Position numbers and translations under genes: made by a program | The notes under the pieces: generated by a model | Database searches by the model: none | What the model saw: the letters and a program-made list of their open reading frames with translations, nothing else | Told to the model about the DNA's origin: nothing | Part shown: one piece after another, positions 25,173 to 38,700 of the stretch | How positions within the stretch are numbered: position 1 is the first letter of the stretch | How the letters are laid out: the number at the start of each line of letters is the position of its first letter | Origin: Rhododendron vialii | Lineage: Eukaryota; Streptophyta; Magnoliopsida; Ericales; Ericaceae | Direction: 5' to 3' | Length of the DNA stretch: 64,000 nucleotides | Assembly (NCBI RefSeq): GCF_030253575.1 | Contig: NC_080569.1 | Coordinates: 268,001-332,000 of the forward strand

Positions 25173-26348
25173 CTAGGCCTTCTCCCACTTGAGGGGCTTC
25201 ACAACCTCCCAGGTGAAGTCTGGGTCATCCCTACCAAAGTGTCCGTAGGCAGCAGTCTTCAAGAACCTGCCATTGCCACCCCTCTTGAGATCCAGGTTGA
25301 TGGCGATCATACCAGGCCTGAAATCAAACGTCTCCTTGACAATCTGGAGGATCTCCTTGTCAGGAATCTTTCCAGTTTTATAAGTGTCCACAAAAACAGA
25401 CAAGGGCTCAGGAACACCAATGGCATAAGAGACCTGCACAATGCACCTCCTAGCAAGCCCATTTGCCACGATACTCTTGGCGGCCTGCCTGACAATATAG
25501 GCACCGCTCCTGTCCACCTTGGTAGGATCCTTACCAGAGAAAGCTCCTCCACCATGTGCTCCCCAGCCTCCATAGGTATCAATAATGATCTTACGTCCAG
25601 TAAGACCAGCATCGCCATGGGGACCACCAATGACAAAGCGGCCAGAAGGGTTAAGGTGGAAGATGGTCTTCTCATCAAGGTACTTCTCTGGGATGACAGG
25701 CTTAATGACATGCTCCTTGAGGTCTGCAGCAATCTCGTCATTGGTGACAGTCTCATCGTGCTGGGTGGAGATGAGGACAGTGTGAACGCGAATAGGAACC
25801 ATGGCACCATTTTCATTATAATACTCGACAGTTACTTGGGTCTTACCATCAGGCCGTAGCCACGGGCATGTGCCGTTCTTGCGAACGTCGGTGAGACGAG
25901 CTCCAAGCTTGGTGGCAAGGACATGGCTCAAAGGCATAAGTTCAGGGGTCTCATCAGTGGCATAACCAAACATATGACCCTGGTCACCAGCCCCAATCTC
26001 TTCTGGGCGCTTTGTAAGGTGGCCATGGACACCTTGGGCAATATCAGGGCTCTGTTGCTCAATGTTGACCAGGACCTTGCAGTTATCAGCATCAAGACCA
26101 ACATCATCAGATACAAATCCGATGGTACGGCATGTGTCCCGGACAATCTTTTCGTAGTCAACATTGGCCTTGGTCGTAATTTCTCCAAAGACCATGACCA
26201 TGTTGGTCTTGGTGCAAGTCTCGCAGGCAACCTTGCTGTCAGGGTCCTGAGCAAGGCATGCATCAAGCACGGCATCGGAGATCTGGTCGCATAGCTTGTC
26301 CGGGTGACCCTCGTTCACTGACTCAGAGGTAAATAGGAAGGTCTCCAT
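25173..26348 (-). CDS. MAT: S-adenosylmethionine synthase (methionine adenosyltransferase)
   Basis: Makes S-adenosylmethionine from methionine and ATP in the cytosol; the product feeds methylation, ethylene, polyamine and nicotianamine synthesis. The coding region is a single exon of 391 residues, the normal plant length, and is intronless as is usual for plant SAM synthases. Signatures are GHPDK (14-18), the ATP-site hexapeptide GAGDQG (119-124) and the glycine-rich GGGAFSGKD (266-274). The start [18 protein letters not shown] is the family N-terminus. A leader intron (26358-27290) and a TATA box (27411-27420) precede it, so the leader exon is about 27291-27385. Codon use is GC-rich relative to its surroundings, as expected of a highly expressed gene. 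It appears fully intact. Confidence 0.98.
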   Translation of the reverse strand: METFLFTSESVNEGHPDKLCDQISDAVLDACLAQDPDSKVACETCTKTNMVMVFGEITTKANVDYEKIVRDTCRTIGFVSDDVGLDADNCKVLVNIEQQSPDIAQGVHGHLTKRPEEIGAGDQGHMFGYATDETPELMPLSHVLATKLGARLTDVRKNGTCPWLRPDGKTQVTVEYYNENGAMVPIRVHTVLISTQHDETVTNDEIAADLKEHVIKPVIPEKYLDEKTIFHLNPSGRFVIGGPHGDAGLTGRKIIIDTYGGWGAHGGGAFSGKDPTKVDRSGAYIVRQAAKSIVANGLARRCIVQVSYAIGVPEPLSVFVDTYKTGKIPDKEILQIVKETFDFRPGMIAINLDLKRGGNGRFLKTAAYGHFGRDDPDFTWEVVKPLKWEKA

Positions 26349-26357
26349 ATATTATAT

Positions 26358-27290
26358 CTAAGCCACGAGAACACAACAGTCAGACATCTTGACAAATTGG
26401 TGAATATATACTTATAGTATTAGTATGCATTGACGTGCCTTTTCATTTATTCAGACAGGATGCAATCCAGAAGAATCCATATTAAAAATATTCTACAGAA
26501 AACCCATAAGGTTCTACCAACAAAATAGTAGGAGACTGAATTTTTTTTAAGGGGGAAATTGACCTCAAATACAATTTTCAATTTCAGTTCTAATGCAGTC
26601 AAATAGCCTCAACAAACAGAACTGTTTCAATAACCAAAATATTTGCCTAGGAAGCAATCCAGTTGGGGAAGATCAGTATAACGAACAGATCAAAGACCAT
26701 GAAAGAACATAAACAGGGTACAAATCGGTAGAGCGGGTGTGATTTTGCATTTTGATGTTAAAAAGAAGAAGAAAACACTCCATCGAAAATGATAGTAGTA
26801 TGAAAAACATAGAGAATAATACAACAGATCTAGCAATTTGTGGCAGGAAGGAAGGACAATGAGCCAATAGAAACACAGTCAACAGACAAGAAAAGAAGCA
26901 TTGATTCTTGCAATTTTTTTTTTTTTTTTTGGTTGAAAAGAACAGACCAGATTGCCCAGAAACCATGGTTATACTTATCCTAATACTAACAACAATAATA
27001 ACACCAGTAAAGGCCAGAAAGAAAAGCGATAAATATCAGATGGGTATACATTTGCGTGACATTAATTCGAAGAAGAATCTTCAAATAAGTAGTAAGAGCG
27101 AAGGCCGAAAAGCTTGGAAGAGAACCAGATCTTGTTACTAACATTAGTTAAGAGAATACATCACACATGGATATGGGCAACATCATATCATATCATATCA
27201 TCAAATGTATGAACAAAGAAGGACCATGAAAATACTAGTGCTGGCAAAGAGATGGATTAGGTAAAGAAAGGTGCAAAAAAAAAAACTTAC
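26358..27290 (-). other. Leader intron of the SAM synthase gene
   Basis: On the minus strand the donor is AAA|GTAAGT at 27291/27290 and the acceptor is GGCTTAG at 26358-26364, nine bases before the ATG. A 22-nt A/T tract (26913-26931) lies inside. Single leader introns are usual in plant SAM synthase genes and often raise expression. Confidence 0.75.
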
Positions 27291-27410
27291 TTTATACAGT
27301 AGCAGAAGGAAATGCTTTTGTTTGAGCAAGAGATAGATCCGAAATTGCAAGGGAGGGAGAAGGAGACCCCGACGAGAGCTCAACGACTCAAAACCAGGAT
27401 CCGGTTCCGA

Positions 27411-27420
27411 TTTATATACT
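27411..27420 (-). promoter_or_regulatory. TATA box of the SAM synthase gene
   Basis: AGTATATAAA on the minus strand lies about 120 bp upstream of the leader-intron donor. Transcription would start near 27380-27390. Confidence 0.7.
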
Positions 27421-27428
27421 GCTCCTAC

Positions 27429-27432
<4 letters not shown>

Positions 27433-27463
<31 letters not shown>
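27433..27463. repeat. (GA)n microsatellite just upstream of the MAT TATA box
   Basis: About 15 GA units lie 13 bp upstream of the TATA box. GA repeats at this position can act as GAGA-type promoter elements in plants; that role here is inferred. Confidence 0.85.
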
Positions 27464-27465
<2 letters not shown>

Positions 27466-27620
27466 ATCTGATGGCTGAACTTATTTCAAACATAAAATAA
27501 ATAAATCTGATGGATGAATTTTGCTATAGCCGTTGGATTGTTAGTATTACAGGCAGGCAGGGATTGGTTGGGGTTGGTGGCACAGAAAGACGGGCAGCGC
27601 CAGATCTGAAAAATCCTCCG

Positions 27621-27644
27621 TACATACATACATACATACATACA
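27621..27644. repeat. (TACA)n microsatellite
   Basis: Six tetranucleotide units in the MAT upstream region. Confidence 0.85.
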
Positions 27645-27649
27645 GTACA

Positions 27650-29206
27650 GTAGTATAGTATATTAGTATAGGAGTATTTTGTTTGTTTGTTTTCTACTAG
27701 TAGTACTAGTATTCGCTGCAAATTTCACTCAAATCTATTCAAATTATTGGACAAATTTATGCCTTATTTGGATTGGTTTTTGAAATTTTTTTTGAAAAAT
27801 AGTAGGGATAATAAGTGGAGAGAGATAAAGAGAGAAATGTTGGAAGTAGGGAGATCTAGGAAGAATTTTTTGAAAAATTCTTTTTGAGTTGTAAAACAAA
27901 AACAAAGCATTAATCCCTCCATCAAAACAATTTTGTTTAGAAAAGACAATTTAACCAACTTTTTAGAAAACAAAAATGTTCTTGATCAAATAGCTTTGGT
28001 TTTCTGATCACTCAAATATATTGCATGTACATTCCCATTAGAGAAGCTTTACAATATGGAAGGATTAGATCATCAAAAAGAATTCGAATCCGTCCTTAAA
28101 GAGCAAACTTTTGCAAAAGTGGACTCTTTGCAAGTGGAGTGGTAACTTAATGATTGGCGTCATGTACTATATGCAACATCACTGCATCATGAATAATGAA
28201 TACTACTATTTTGCAAGATGACTGATTGCCAGATACCTCTTTCTCTTAACGAAACAGAGTTAAATAAAATGTGTGCATGCTTTGCTTTCCTAGTAACGAA
28301 TACAAAGAAGTACTGTAGTATTAAATTATTAATAATGATCAATTCATTTTATTTGGATTGAAGAATACAAAAAATTAGCAGTAGTAGTTGAAATTTTACT
28401 CCCCATTAACTTGGAGACCCTCCAAATTCAAAACCTAACTCCACTCCTCACCAACTTCAGCCCAGAAAAATCCGACATTAGCAGCAGGCTCGAGGTTCAC
28501 GAGCCAACAAGTAGCAAGCTGAGGTGTAGTTCCGCTTTCTTTTTAAACTTTCTTTTTAAAAAAAAAAGGTAATTTCAAGATCAAATATAATAATAATAAT
28601 AAAATCTTTAATTTCTTTTACACCGTTTAAAATATTTCAATGAGATCTATCAAATAAGATCCATATTAATAGAAAAATTATTTACGTAAATACATAATTT
28701 TTAAGCTTGAAATTATCTTCATTTTCTAAAAGTTCATTTTTTAAGAAACCGAAACAGAGCCTAAGCATATATTTTAGCCCCCTAAAACGATGCGACAACA
28801 ACAAAGAACACTATCAGGGGAGTTTTTCTTTTCCGATTTTTCCCCCTATTGAGAGGGCCCAAACTAGGTGCATTTCATTGCCACGGAGGCTAAACATTCC
28901 AAACTTTTGGGCCACCAAAGTTATACCCGGTCGTTGCCTTCAAGGCTCTGGAATTAATCAAGGTACGCGCAAGCTAGCCTAGACATCCGGTTATAAAGAA
29001 AAACTAGGTTCGTTTCCAAGAAGTGCAATATTGAAGCATATAAGTAGTATCGGTTAACAAGTGGAAAGCATATCAGTTAACAAGATGTAATTCTAAAAAA
29101 AAAGAAGTGGTAATTTAAAAAATTGAAAAAAGAAACAAGTGGTACCCTCGTAGTCGTAGGTGTCTCGTTTTCCCAAGGGTTGGTGTAATCGTTTCCCAAT
29201 GGGTTG
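27650..29206. other. Intergenic region with decayed MITE and SINE-like sequence
   Basis: 28610-28760 resembles the Tourist-type MITE at 13671-13909 (shared ATGAGATCTATCAAATAAGA). 28940-29006 reads GGTACGCGCAAGCTAGCCTAGACATCC followed by an A-rich end, in this record given in two pieces: GGTACGCGCAAGC and TAGCCTAGACATCC. I recall such a tail from plant SINE-like repeats. No gene is seen. Confidence 0.4.
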
Positions 29207-29220
29207 GTGTGTGTGCGCGC

Positions 29221-29273
<53 letters not shown>
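29207..29273. repeat. Compound (GT)n(GA)n microsatellite
   Basis: A GT run of about 17 units, interrupted by GCGC, passes directly into about 16 GA units. Confidence 0.95.
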
Positions 29274-29275
<2 letters not shown>

Positions 29276-29705
29276 CAAGTCTAAATCAAAATCCAACGTG
29301 TGTGTGTTATCAAGGTTGGTGAATCTCCCAAGTATACCGCAAAAGAAAGCGGAGAACAAGGATGCCCTGATTTGACCAACTACTCTCATTTTGCTGGGTT
29401 TTACTATTCCTCTTCATTTGATTTTTCCACACCACATTCAATATAAACCTTTATTATGCAGAGAAACAACCTTCACCACAGTATGAAGATTATTTTGGAA
29501 AGAGGACACAACAATGACATTTCGATAAAATAGGCCACAATGAACAGTCATGGCAACTGCTGTTCTGTAGTAGGAAAAACCTAGTATCACAAATTCCAGC
29601 TCATGCATCTATCCCCGCTTACGGAGAACAAGGATGGTATCTTCCCAGATCGAACCCCTTTTGTCAGAGGACTAGCTACTTGGATGACCACAAGCCGGTT
29701 CAGTC

Positions 29706-32700
29706 TCAGGAGGTGGAGAACTCCACCATTTGCATCCCTCTTCCTGCTACAACAATCTGATAGCAGTCTCTGAAAAAACGGAACAACACCAGAAGAAGAA
29801 AAACAATTTAATTTAGAATGATCATCGTGCAAAACTAGGGGAGGAGGAATGCCAGGGACTGCAAGTAGACCAATGAATGATTTTTCTTACTTGCCACAGG
29901 CTCTAGCATCCAATGCTTCTGGCTCTGGCACACTAATAACTAAACAAGCACGCTCTCTCAATTTGCCATTCTCATCAAGGAGCCAACACCTTACGCGCTG
30001 ATCAAGACCAGTAGAGAACACACAACACCCGTCTGTCCAAATTCCTTCAAAAAAAACGATTCCAGTTTTCATTTCATCATTCCTGTGCATATTCTATGAA
30101 CATAACTGTATTTCAACCTTTTTGGATCCTCGTGAAAGATTTAGAAAATCTTCATTGCAATGATCTTACAAAATCCAAACATGGAAGAGAAGAAAGGCTC
30201 TTGGTAAAGAGCATAACACTGAAGCTTCGCATTGTATGAAAAACATACAGGAAAACAAGAACTAGGGCATAAATGGCATTCACAACTCATGTCGTCAGTT
30301 GACCTAATTTTTCCGAAACGATTGATGGATCCAGACAACAAGAGTGTAGTGATTACGTCGTAAAGCATTCAATATTGTACCTTTTACAGCAGAGCTATGA
30401 GCTGAGGGGACTTTGTCATGGCACAAAAATCTGATACTGTAGTTTCGGTTCTCAATGCAGTGCATGAAGCTATTCGTACTCTCAGATCCACTGATGCTGT
30501 GTAGAACGCCTTGGTCCTTGTTCTCAGAGTACTGGCTTAAAGATAGCATTTGGATATCAAACCCAATACAATGAAGTGCTTGATCATCACCTCCGCTCAA
30601 AACATAGCACAGAGAGCCAAAAGAATCTCTGCTACCCTGGATAATCGAGACGTGGAGACAATTGACGCCAGATTGGTGAACATTGTTCAAAACTTGTACA
30701 GGCAATATTCTACACAAATCCAATGAGGAATCAGCTGACTTGACTTCTTTGAGGGAAGCAGCGTATAAAGGCTGAGTGCAAGGCGCACCACTCAAAGAAC
30801 CAGTTGACTTTGATGGGGTTCCACATGCAACAGTATTTAGCATACCTTCGCCAGTTCCCTCCGTCTTTCTTGCTATTGTTGAATTATCGGCTGGATTTTT
30901 AATTGTGACGCCACTGCTTGTTGCCTTCCACCATCGTCCACCTTGGCTTCCTCTTCCAGTGCGCGGTCTTTTCTGGCAATCAATGAACTTTTTTAACTCC
31001 ATAGCTGGCACTGACCGGATAAAATTTTCAACACTCTCTGTTAGATCCCAAAAGGAAATGCTCCCATCAGTAGATCCACTAATTACAAGAAAGACGCTTC
31101 CAGTCTGAACATTATCTGAAAAAAATGTTTTTGAGCAACTGTGATCAATAGGCAAGAGAAAAACAAGAAGATACATGACATCAGGATAACAATATGGATT
31201 TCCTCAAATTAGTATGTTGGAAATTTTCTACTGAACAGGCAAAAGAAAACAAGTCCAATTCTCCAAGGAAGTGCAAACCATGTGCTCATGGGTTGAAAAC
31301 ATGATGTCCAAAGAGGGAAAAAAAAATGCATCTTCACCCCAAGAAAGAAAAGCAATACAACAGCAGTTTAAAAAATGCATCTTCAGCCATTGCCATATAG
31401 CTGGAAATTGCATGTATGGTAACTGAAAAGTTAGGAAGGACTTCGGCTTACTAAATCTAAGTGAAGAGGTAGCCCTAGACAGAGCTCATTGGAATAACAG
31501 AATTCATGTAGCCGACCCCAATTGACTAGGACATAAGGCTTGGTTTGTGACTGAAAAGTTAGTTCTGCCTTAGCATATGACGAGAATTAGAAGATGAAAT
31601 AGCTATCACTTACAAATCAAATGTCATTGTCAAATTAAAATCCTCAAACATGCATCCTGCCACTCCATGCTAAGGTTCTTTTGGTAGGGGGAGGTGAGTT
31701 TGTCAAACTATTAATCAATAATCACATCCAAACTAGCCGAAAATTCAAAAGGAACTTATGACTTCAGATTTGTGCAATACTTGGACAAAGTTGTTGATCC
31801 AGTGAAGAGACCTAACCATTAGAAGGCAAATCCATAGGAGCAATGACATGTTGTAGTGCCAAAATGGGAGATGATAGGGGAACCAATGATGCAACATCAA
31901 ACCTGCAACAAGGCAAAAAGAGTTGCAACGTTAAAAATTTACCAGGTAAGGGCAAATGTTACAAACGCTTGCATATAGTTGAAGAGAAACCAAATAAAAA
32001 ACCAAATAGAAGTTTGGCTCTAGGCATACCAAAGCCTATGAGGTAATAAGAGAGCTCGCAATGTAAGTGTGGCATCTGAACAAGCAACAACGACGAAACA
32101 AACCGTTAACCTGTAAGTTAACAATTGTGAGATGATGTCATCAAAGTTGGACTCGGATTTTCAGAATATAATTTTAAGCAACCATGATGGACAACTGACC
32201 TGGAATAAGCAACCTTGACAAGAAAAGCCGTAACGGCCAGATATCTCCAGTCATTTTCAAACTCATCCCCAAGGCAGCTTTTCGATTCAATCTTCTGAGT
32301 TTGTGGGAAAGGTGATAAATATATTGCATCAGAACCCACACCATTTTCAGCTGCTTTTACATCAGAATCCAGAGCACTTTCAGTAGCTCCTACATCTTTC
32401 TCAGTGTTGCCGCTTCTTTCACGGGTGCTACAAAACTTGATTGGCATGTCAGTGGAAAGCCACTGGAATGATAACGACGAAAACTTTCCCGATGAAAGCT
32501 TAAAGTCACTTCCAGTTCCATTATCTGGGCCAGTGTTAGCAACTTCATAACTGAGTTTTGTGATTCTCTTCTTTTGTTTCCAACAAGTTAGAACTCGCTT
32601 AGCTCCCACTGAAATTAGTAAGCGAGGATTCTCTCCATCCTCCAAGGCATCATTTTGTCTGTTTGTCCCACTAGAAATGGTTATCACATCTGCTGCAATT

Positions 32701-35700
32701 CTATGAATCTTCGACACAAAACATAAAGATCTCACTGCTGATCCTCCAACATGTTCCCCAAGCAGTTTTGATGCAGACCACTCCTCAATACTTGGATCAT
32801 ACCTGCATCATTGTCACTCTATTAGACACTGCCGTTGTTACTGTCATTTATATTGAAGATATAACACCAATATTAACCATAAAGAGTTTTAAGAATGGTG
32901 CTACTTTTTCCGGTTTTGAGGTCTTATTCTTTATCTGGTTCAACTTATGTTGTAGTATTTATTGTGACAGTAGATATAGACAGTTATTTTTTCTACGTGC
33001 CAAATCTTTTAAGTTCAAATCCGAAGGGAGACAACAAAGCATATTAGTTGATTTAGCCTTGATTGAGATCGATATTCCACCCAATCAAGTTGTAAAAGAA
33101 AGAATCATAGTCTGTTTCTGTTAGTTGTATACTTTCACAACCGAGCACAAGGGAAATGCTATAATAAGGAGGTTTCAGGTTACTCGTCAAGCATAGCAGT
33201 AAATGCCCATGCAGTGGGCAAATAGTCTAAGTTCCCATTTTTGGACAGCTAAAAAAATTCATTGATAAATAGAACATCAACTAAAAAAAAGAAGCAAAAT
33301 TGTCCATCCATCTCTTGGGTCTGATTACTACAAAATACATACCCAGTCAACCTTACAGTTCCATCCTCACACCCTGTTGCAATCGAACAGGATTTAGAAA
33401 AGAGAACTTGCTTTGAATTAGACGGTAAATCATCAGAAATAAAGCATATCGAATGCATCTCTCTCCCATGGGATTGAAGATGCAGATTCTGCGGATATCT
33501 CTTCCTCTCACTGTCTACAATCCAGCAGCTATGAACATAGATAATATCATCCTAAAAAGAAAGAAGCCATCATCAACACAAAAGGGAAATGAATCTTCCA
33601 GGATGTACTTTATAATGGAATCCATGATCGACGAAAAATGCAAGGAAGTGATCAGTAGCCCCAAAAATCTCCCTGACAAATTTGATGGATGCGCGTCAGT
33701 CATCTTAAGGAGACATGTAGCTAAAAGAATACGACACTGTGGCTAGAGTTTTAACATACTGGTACTGAGAAAGCCTTCTTTGACAAATATGTAACATAGT
33801 TCAAAATGTAGCTCTAGTCTTTTCTTTTTCTTTGAGATATGTAAAACTTCAAGATAAATAAATAAAAATATCTCCTGCCTACATCATGGATCTTACAGAG
33901 AAATGGAGCGAACCAATTACAAGTACTATAAGAAGATTTTTAACAAGTTATTTCCGTGAAGGCTATCAAGTTGAGTATAACCATTTCTAACTGCCCCAGA
34001 CTCTGTTCGTGCATGATATGTCAAGCTTAGTGGACTGAACATAGTAATCCAATATATGGTTGATATCTAAATCCTCAGGGCAAACATGGAATGGTGGAAG
34101 AGAAAACCTTAACAAATGCAAAGCAGTTCTTCATCTCTGGCACATCACCAAGATAATAAGAATAAGGACGCCGCCACCCACCACATGCAACTTGAACAAC
34201 CTGTTTTAATTTGAAATCAATCATGCAAGCATGTCATTGATGTCAATAACTTGGAAGAAACTGATAGAGACAGAAATAGAGTACCTTGGCCTCAGTACTC
34301 AAGTTCCATATCAGGAAGTTGGTTGATGAAAACCCAATGGCATAGTTGCCACTGGCCAAATCAATGGAAGACGTAGAAGCAGAGACACATCGTACCAAAC
34401 TCAATTCTTTCACTTGTTTCATCCCTAAAAATTCCAAATTTTGTCGATCTCCGTCATATTCCAAATAGCATATGCACCCATCTCCTCCAGTCTGAAGAAA
34501 AATGAAAAACAGAACCACCGCATAAAGTCCTCACAACAACACATGATGGCACCATCTAATCTGTAAAGTATCTTATATGTCCAAGCACTTCATCACTAGC
34601 AATGCCTTATCTGTTGCTTTTCAAGAAGAAGGCAATGCGTGAATGAGTTTAAGCAATCAATTACTCCCTCCGTCCCATTTCTTTGTCCAAAATTTCCCTT
34701 TTTTGTGTCCCAGAAAGATTGTCCATTTGAAAAGACAAAGGGACAAAATTCTTTAGTTTTCCCATTTTACCCTTCTCTCAAATTTGGAAGAGGGAAGTCT
34801 TGAATTTTAAATTTTGTTCTGTATGCCTTTCTAGAATTGCCCAGACTTGGTAGTAGCTGCCACAATTTTCAGGATTGATACCCCCAAAGTTTCTGACTCC
34901 AATTTTAAGTGCATGAGTGGGAAATTCAAATTGAGGTCAGAATTTACTCCCATACTGGTGCCAGAATTTGTTTCCATCACCTCCAAACAATTACTCAAGG
35001 GTATTATTGAAAATGTGGAATTTTGAAAAGATAATCATGATGTTCCCTTAAATTTGTAGTATTCCGAGATTGGACGATGAAAATGGTACAGAGGGAGTAT
35101 AAAATGCCTTTTTCCAATTGCTCCCTGACAACAAATGAAGAAGAATAAAGGGGAAACACGGAAAAATAATATTTGTGACTCTTCATTTGGAGAAAATGTT
35201 GGGCTTGGGCCATACCGAGTGTATTTCAACCCGCCTTGAACTGCAGCTAGCTGCAGAAATGCTGCACACGCTTGATATCCCATGTGCCCCTTTGAAATAA
35301 TTTAAGGTAGATATTTTCATGTCTGATGCAACAGATGTAACCAACAACAGGTCCTTTAACAAAGGGAATAACACCAAATTTCCTCGGAGATCTCCACAAA
35401 CCAGCACCTGGTAAGATAACTATGAGATTTAGTAAGCAATAGATAGATTTTGGATAGGTATTCAGGTCCCACTCTTGAGCTTAAGCTTAAAATAATCTCA
35501 TCAAACTCAAAAATTCATTCGAAAGACTGTCATCCCCTTTTTTTCCGGGAAAGGCAAGCCCTCATCCCTCAGAACCTCATAAAATATTGTTTCTCTCCTT
35601 CTTGCCACTATCCTTGCTAACCAAACCAAACCAAACCGAGCCTTATGTCCCAATCACTTGGGGTCGGCCATCCTTGTTATGGCAACAATAGTGTTTGTGC

Positions 35701-38700
35701 AAGTGAAACTGCTAATATTGAGAGTTTGTTGTCTTTTCTGTACTTTTATTTCAGACAATATGTCTAGTTGCATGATATCGTTTTGATGGCCAGGATGTGG
35801 TAGGATTTCAGGTTTATAGTGTTCATAGCGTATAAAATGTTTTAATCATTTCTATCCTTAGACTTTAGCAAGCTATTCAGCAAATTGAAGTTCTTTTGCT
35901 TTGTAAATTCCCTGGTGTTATGGAGCAGAATACCAGCCCTTTCGATGTGCATCAGTCTTTCTCTCTCTTTTTTCGATCTTCGAACATCGATTTCAGCAAG
36001 TACGCTTGTTCTCCTAATTTGGGGGAAATCCTGCTAATTGCTCTTAAAACTGGACGTATAACCAAATTTGCAGTCACAATAGGCTGAGAAGAACAAGGAA
36101 ACAAAAGGTAGACAGAACATAGCATGATCAGACTAACTGAAAAAAGTAGTAAATGAATAGCAGAAATGTCCACCGAAGACTGGCTAGTCTCAATGAGATT
36201 GGAATACTAATTTAAGGCTAATATTGTGATTTAATGTGACTGCAGTCTGCGAACTCATCATAAGGGGTCCACTATGCTAAATAGCCTAAATTAAATAAGC
36301 ATCTTAAACACACAGAGCAAGCAATCTTCACTAAAATGACATGAGAAAAAGGAAGAAAGAAATACCTCTTCCTCAATTGATGCATCTAAACACATTATTC
36401 GTGTTCCAAAGCATGATACGAACTCTGCTACTAGAGACACGTCACAACTTTTCATGGATTCGAGTGAAACCGATTGTAGAGCATCACCTAACCTCCAAAA
36501 CCTCAATGAACCTCTAGGGTCAGAAGTAAAGATGAACCTGATCATAAGAACATCAGAAACTCTCAGCTCTTTCAACCATTGACAGATCAACACCAAAGTC
36601 AGAGAGCTCGTATTTATAAGCAAACATTAACCAACCACTAGTACAATGTACAACATCAGAAATGCACCCGAGCGGAGCTCCCATTTAAATGACATCATCA
36701 TCTCCTCGGCCAAGAAGACCAGTTTGATGATGAAAAAACCTCACTTCCAATGAAATATAGGGTGTTTATCACAACAAGCACACAGAACTATTTAATAATT
36801 GATGCTTCGATCAGTTAATAAGTAAACCTAAGTTATTTACCAGCAATCGAGGGGGATTATCAGGATATATCCCATCATCCTACAAGCAACAATGACGTGC
36901 TTATTATTTGCTTAAGCACAATTACCACTTAAAGGCGAAGAAAGGACGTTTACCTACTACCCAGTGACTTGCACCAATAAGTTCCCAAGAGCTGTCTCTG
37001 TAGTCCAGCAGACCAACTAAAAGTGACACCGACATTAGGAGTATGATCATCATCACAAATAACACTGACAACCATCACATGACCTTTACCATCTCCAATA
37101 GAAACCCAATCTTCATTATGGTTTGGAAGGTTTGACGAGCTTTTGGACAACAAGTCCATACAAACAATTGGCACAGCTTCACTGACCCTGACAAGTTCGG
37201 TCCATTTCACATCGCCAATGTCGGATAGTTTAGCATGGTAGAGGTATCCATTGTTTGTGGCGACATAAATGGTATCTTCACGTGCGAAATGCAAGCACCT
37301 CACATACTCACTTTTGCTGCAAGACGGCCAAAGGGGCCAGAAATACCAGTCAATAAAGACTTCAATTATATGACAGCAATGCAGAAAAAAGGGAGAAGAC
37401 GAGCTAACCTGAAGAAATACTAAGCCTTGTATAAGTTGCATGCAATATGAGGGACCATAGACTACAAACTATTGGACTCGAATTTGGGGAGGGTCAATAA
37501 CTTATATATACACCGGAATGTTATTGGGCAACCTCTCAACAGAACAATATCAAGCCAATTACGTTTAGTGCCTAACCTACCAATATTATTTTCTCGACTA
37601 TGACCAAGATACACTCATGCTAATCTGTGAATGTTTTTTTTTGGGGGTAAATACTAATCTGTGAATGTTGTTTGTAACTTGTGCAACTTGGGTTACTAAC
37701 GAAAGCGACCACAATTACAGATGGAAGAACAAATACCTGTCCATGAGACCAATATGCTCTGATGAACGTGGGATACGAACAGTGAAGATCTTTGTTCTGT
37801 CTGTGAGCTGTTCTACTTCCTCAGCATACCTCTTTGAGCACCCGAACATAGAAGCATGCAGCTGCTGTGCTTTTATTGCAGAGTCAAACCCAGCAGTGAC
37901 AAGAATTGAAGAGTTTGGATCATACAAGCACCGCCATATTCCCCTCCCACTGCATGGTTACGATAATTAGACAATAAACTTAGCAACTAAATATTCTAGC
38001 AAAAAGCAGATCCCATACCACTAAAATAGGGGTTACTTTGGCATTAGTGGATGAGAAGCCAAGGCACACAAATCTGCAATAAAAATATGCATTGGAAAAG
38101 CTAGGATAGTGTACTGTACTGTACTGTAAAGGAATATCTGTGGGGAGAAAAAGTTGCTGGACAAGGTTCTAACACTTGCAATGGCATTGCAAATACTGTT
38201 GATTGATGTCCAAAGAAAGGAAGACTGTTGCTGTAACAGAATCACTAGATAAGGCAAGCACTATTGAGACACATGGCTAGAGTATAGATGTTTTCATGGC
38301 TTTGCAAGCTAATCATCTAAATGAGAAATTAGTGTAAGATAAGTGCAAAGCTCCAGCTTACAGGCTGGGAAAATAGTTCTGTGGAGTTGTGGGCACATGG
38401 AAAAAGATGTAGTTGGCTTGGGAAGGACACAGAAAATCATTCTGGAAGTAACTAATACTCGCACACTCTGCGTATACTCCTATTGCTTGTGTCCCAAAAT
38501 CTCATTTTGAGCATCAGAGAGCGGGTAGCCAGAACCTAGGAAATTGAATGGGACACGTTCTTTGTCAGCCAGTGGTTTCTGTCATTTCGATTTTGGCAGC
38601 AAATTGGAGGGGTGCAACGTCAGCCCAGATCGTTCCACAGTCTGCCGACCCGCTTTCGCATGAAAAAGGTACATATCTTAAGGGGATGGATATACACCAA

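Noticed and set aside
25239-25859. 206-codon plus-strand open frame
   Set aside because: It lies wholly antisense to the intact SAM synthase frame and is a by-product of its GC-rich codon use. The same applies to 25923-26294 and the alternative minus-strand frames there.
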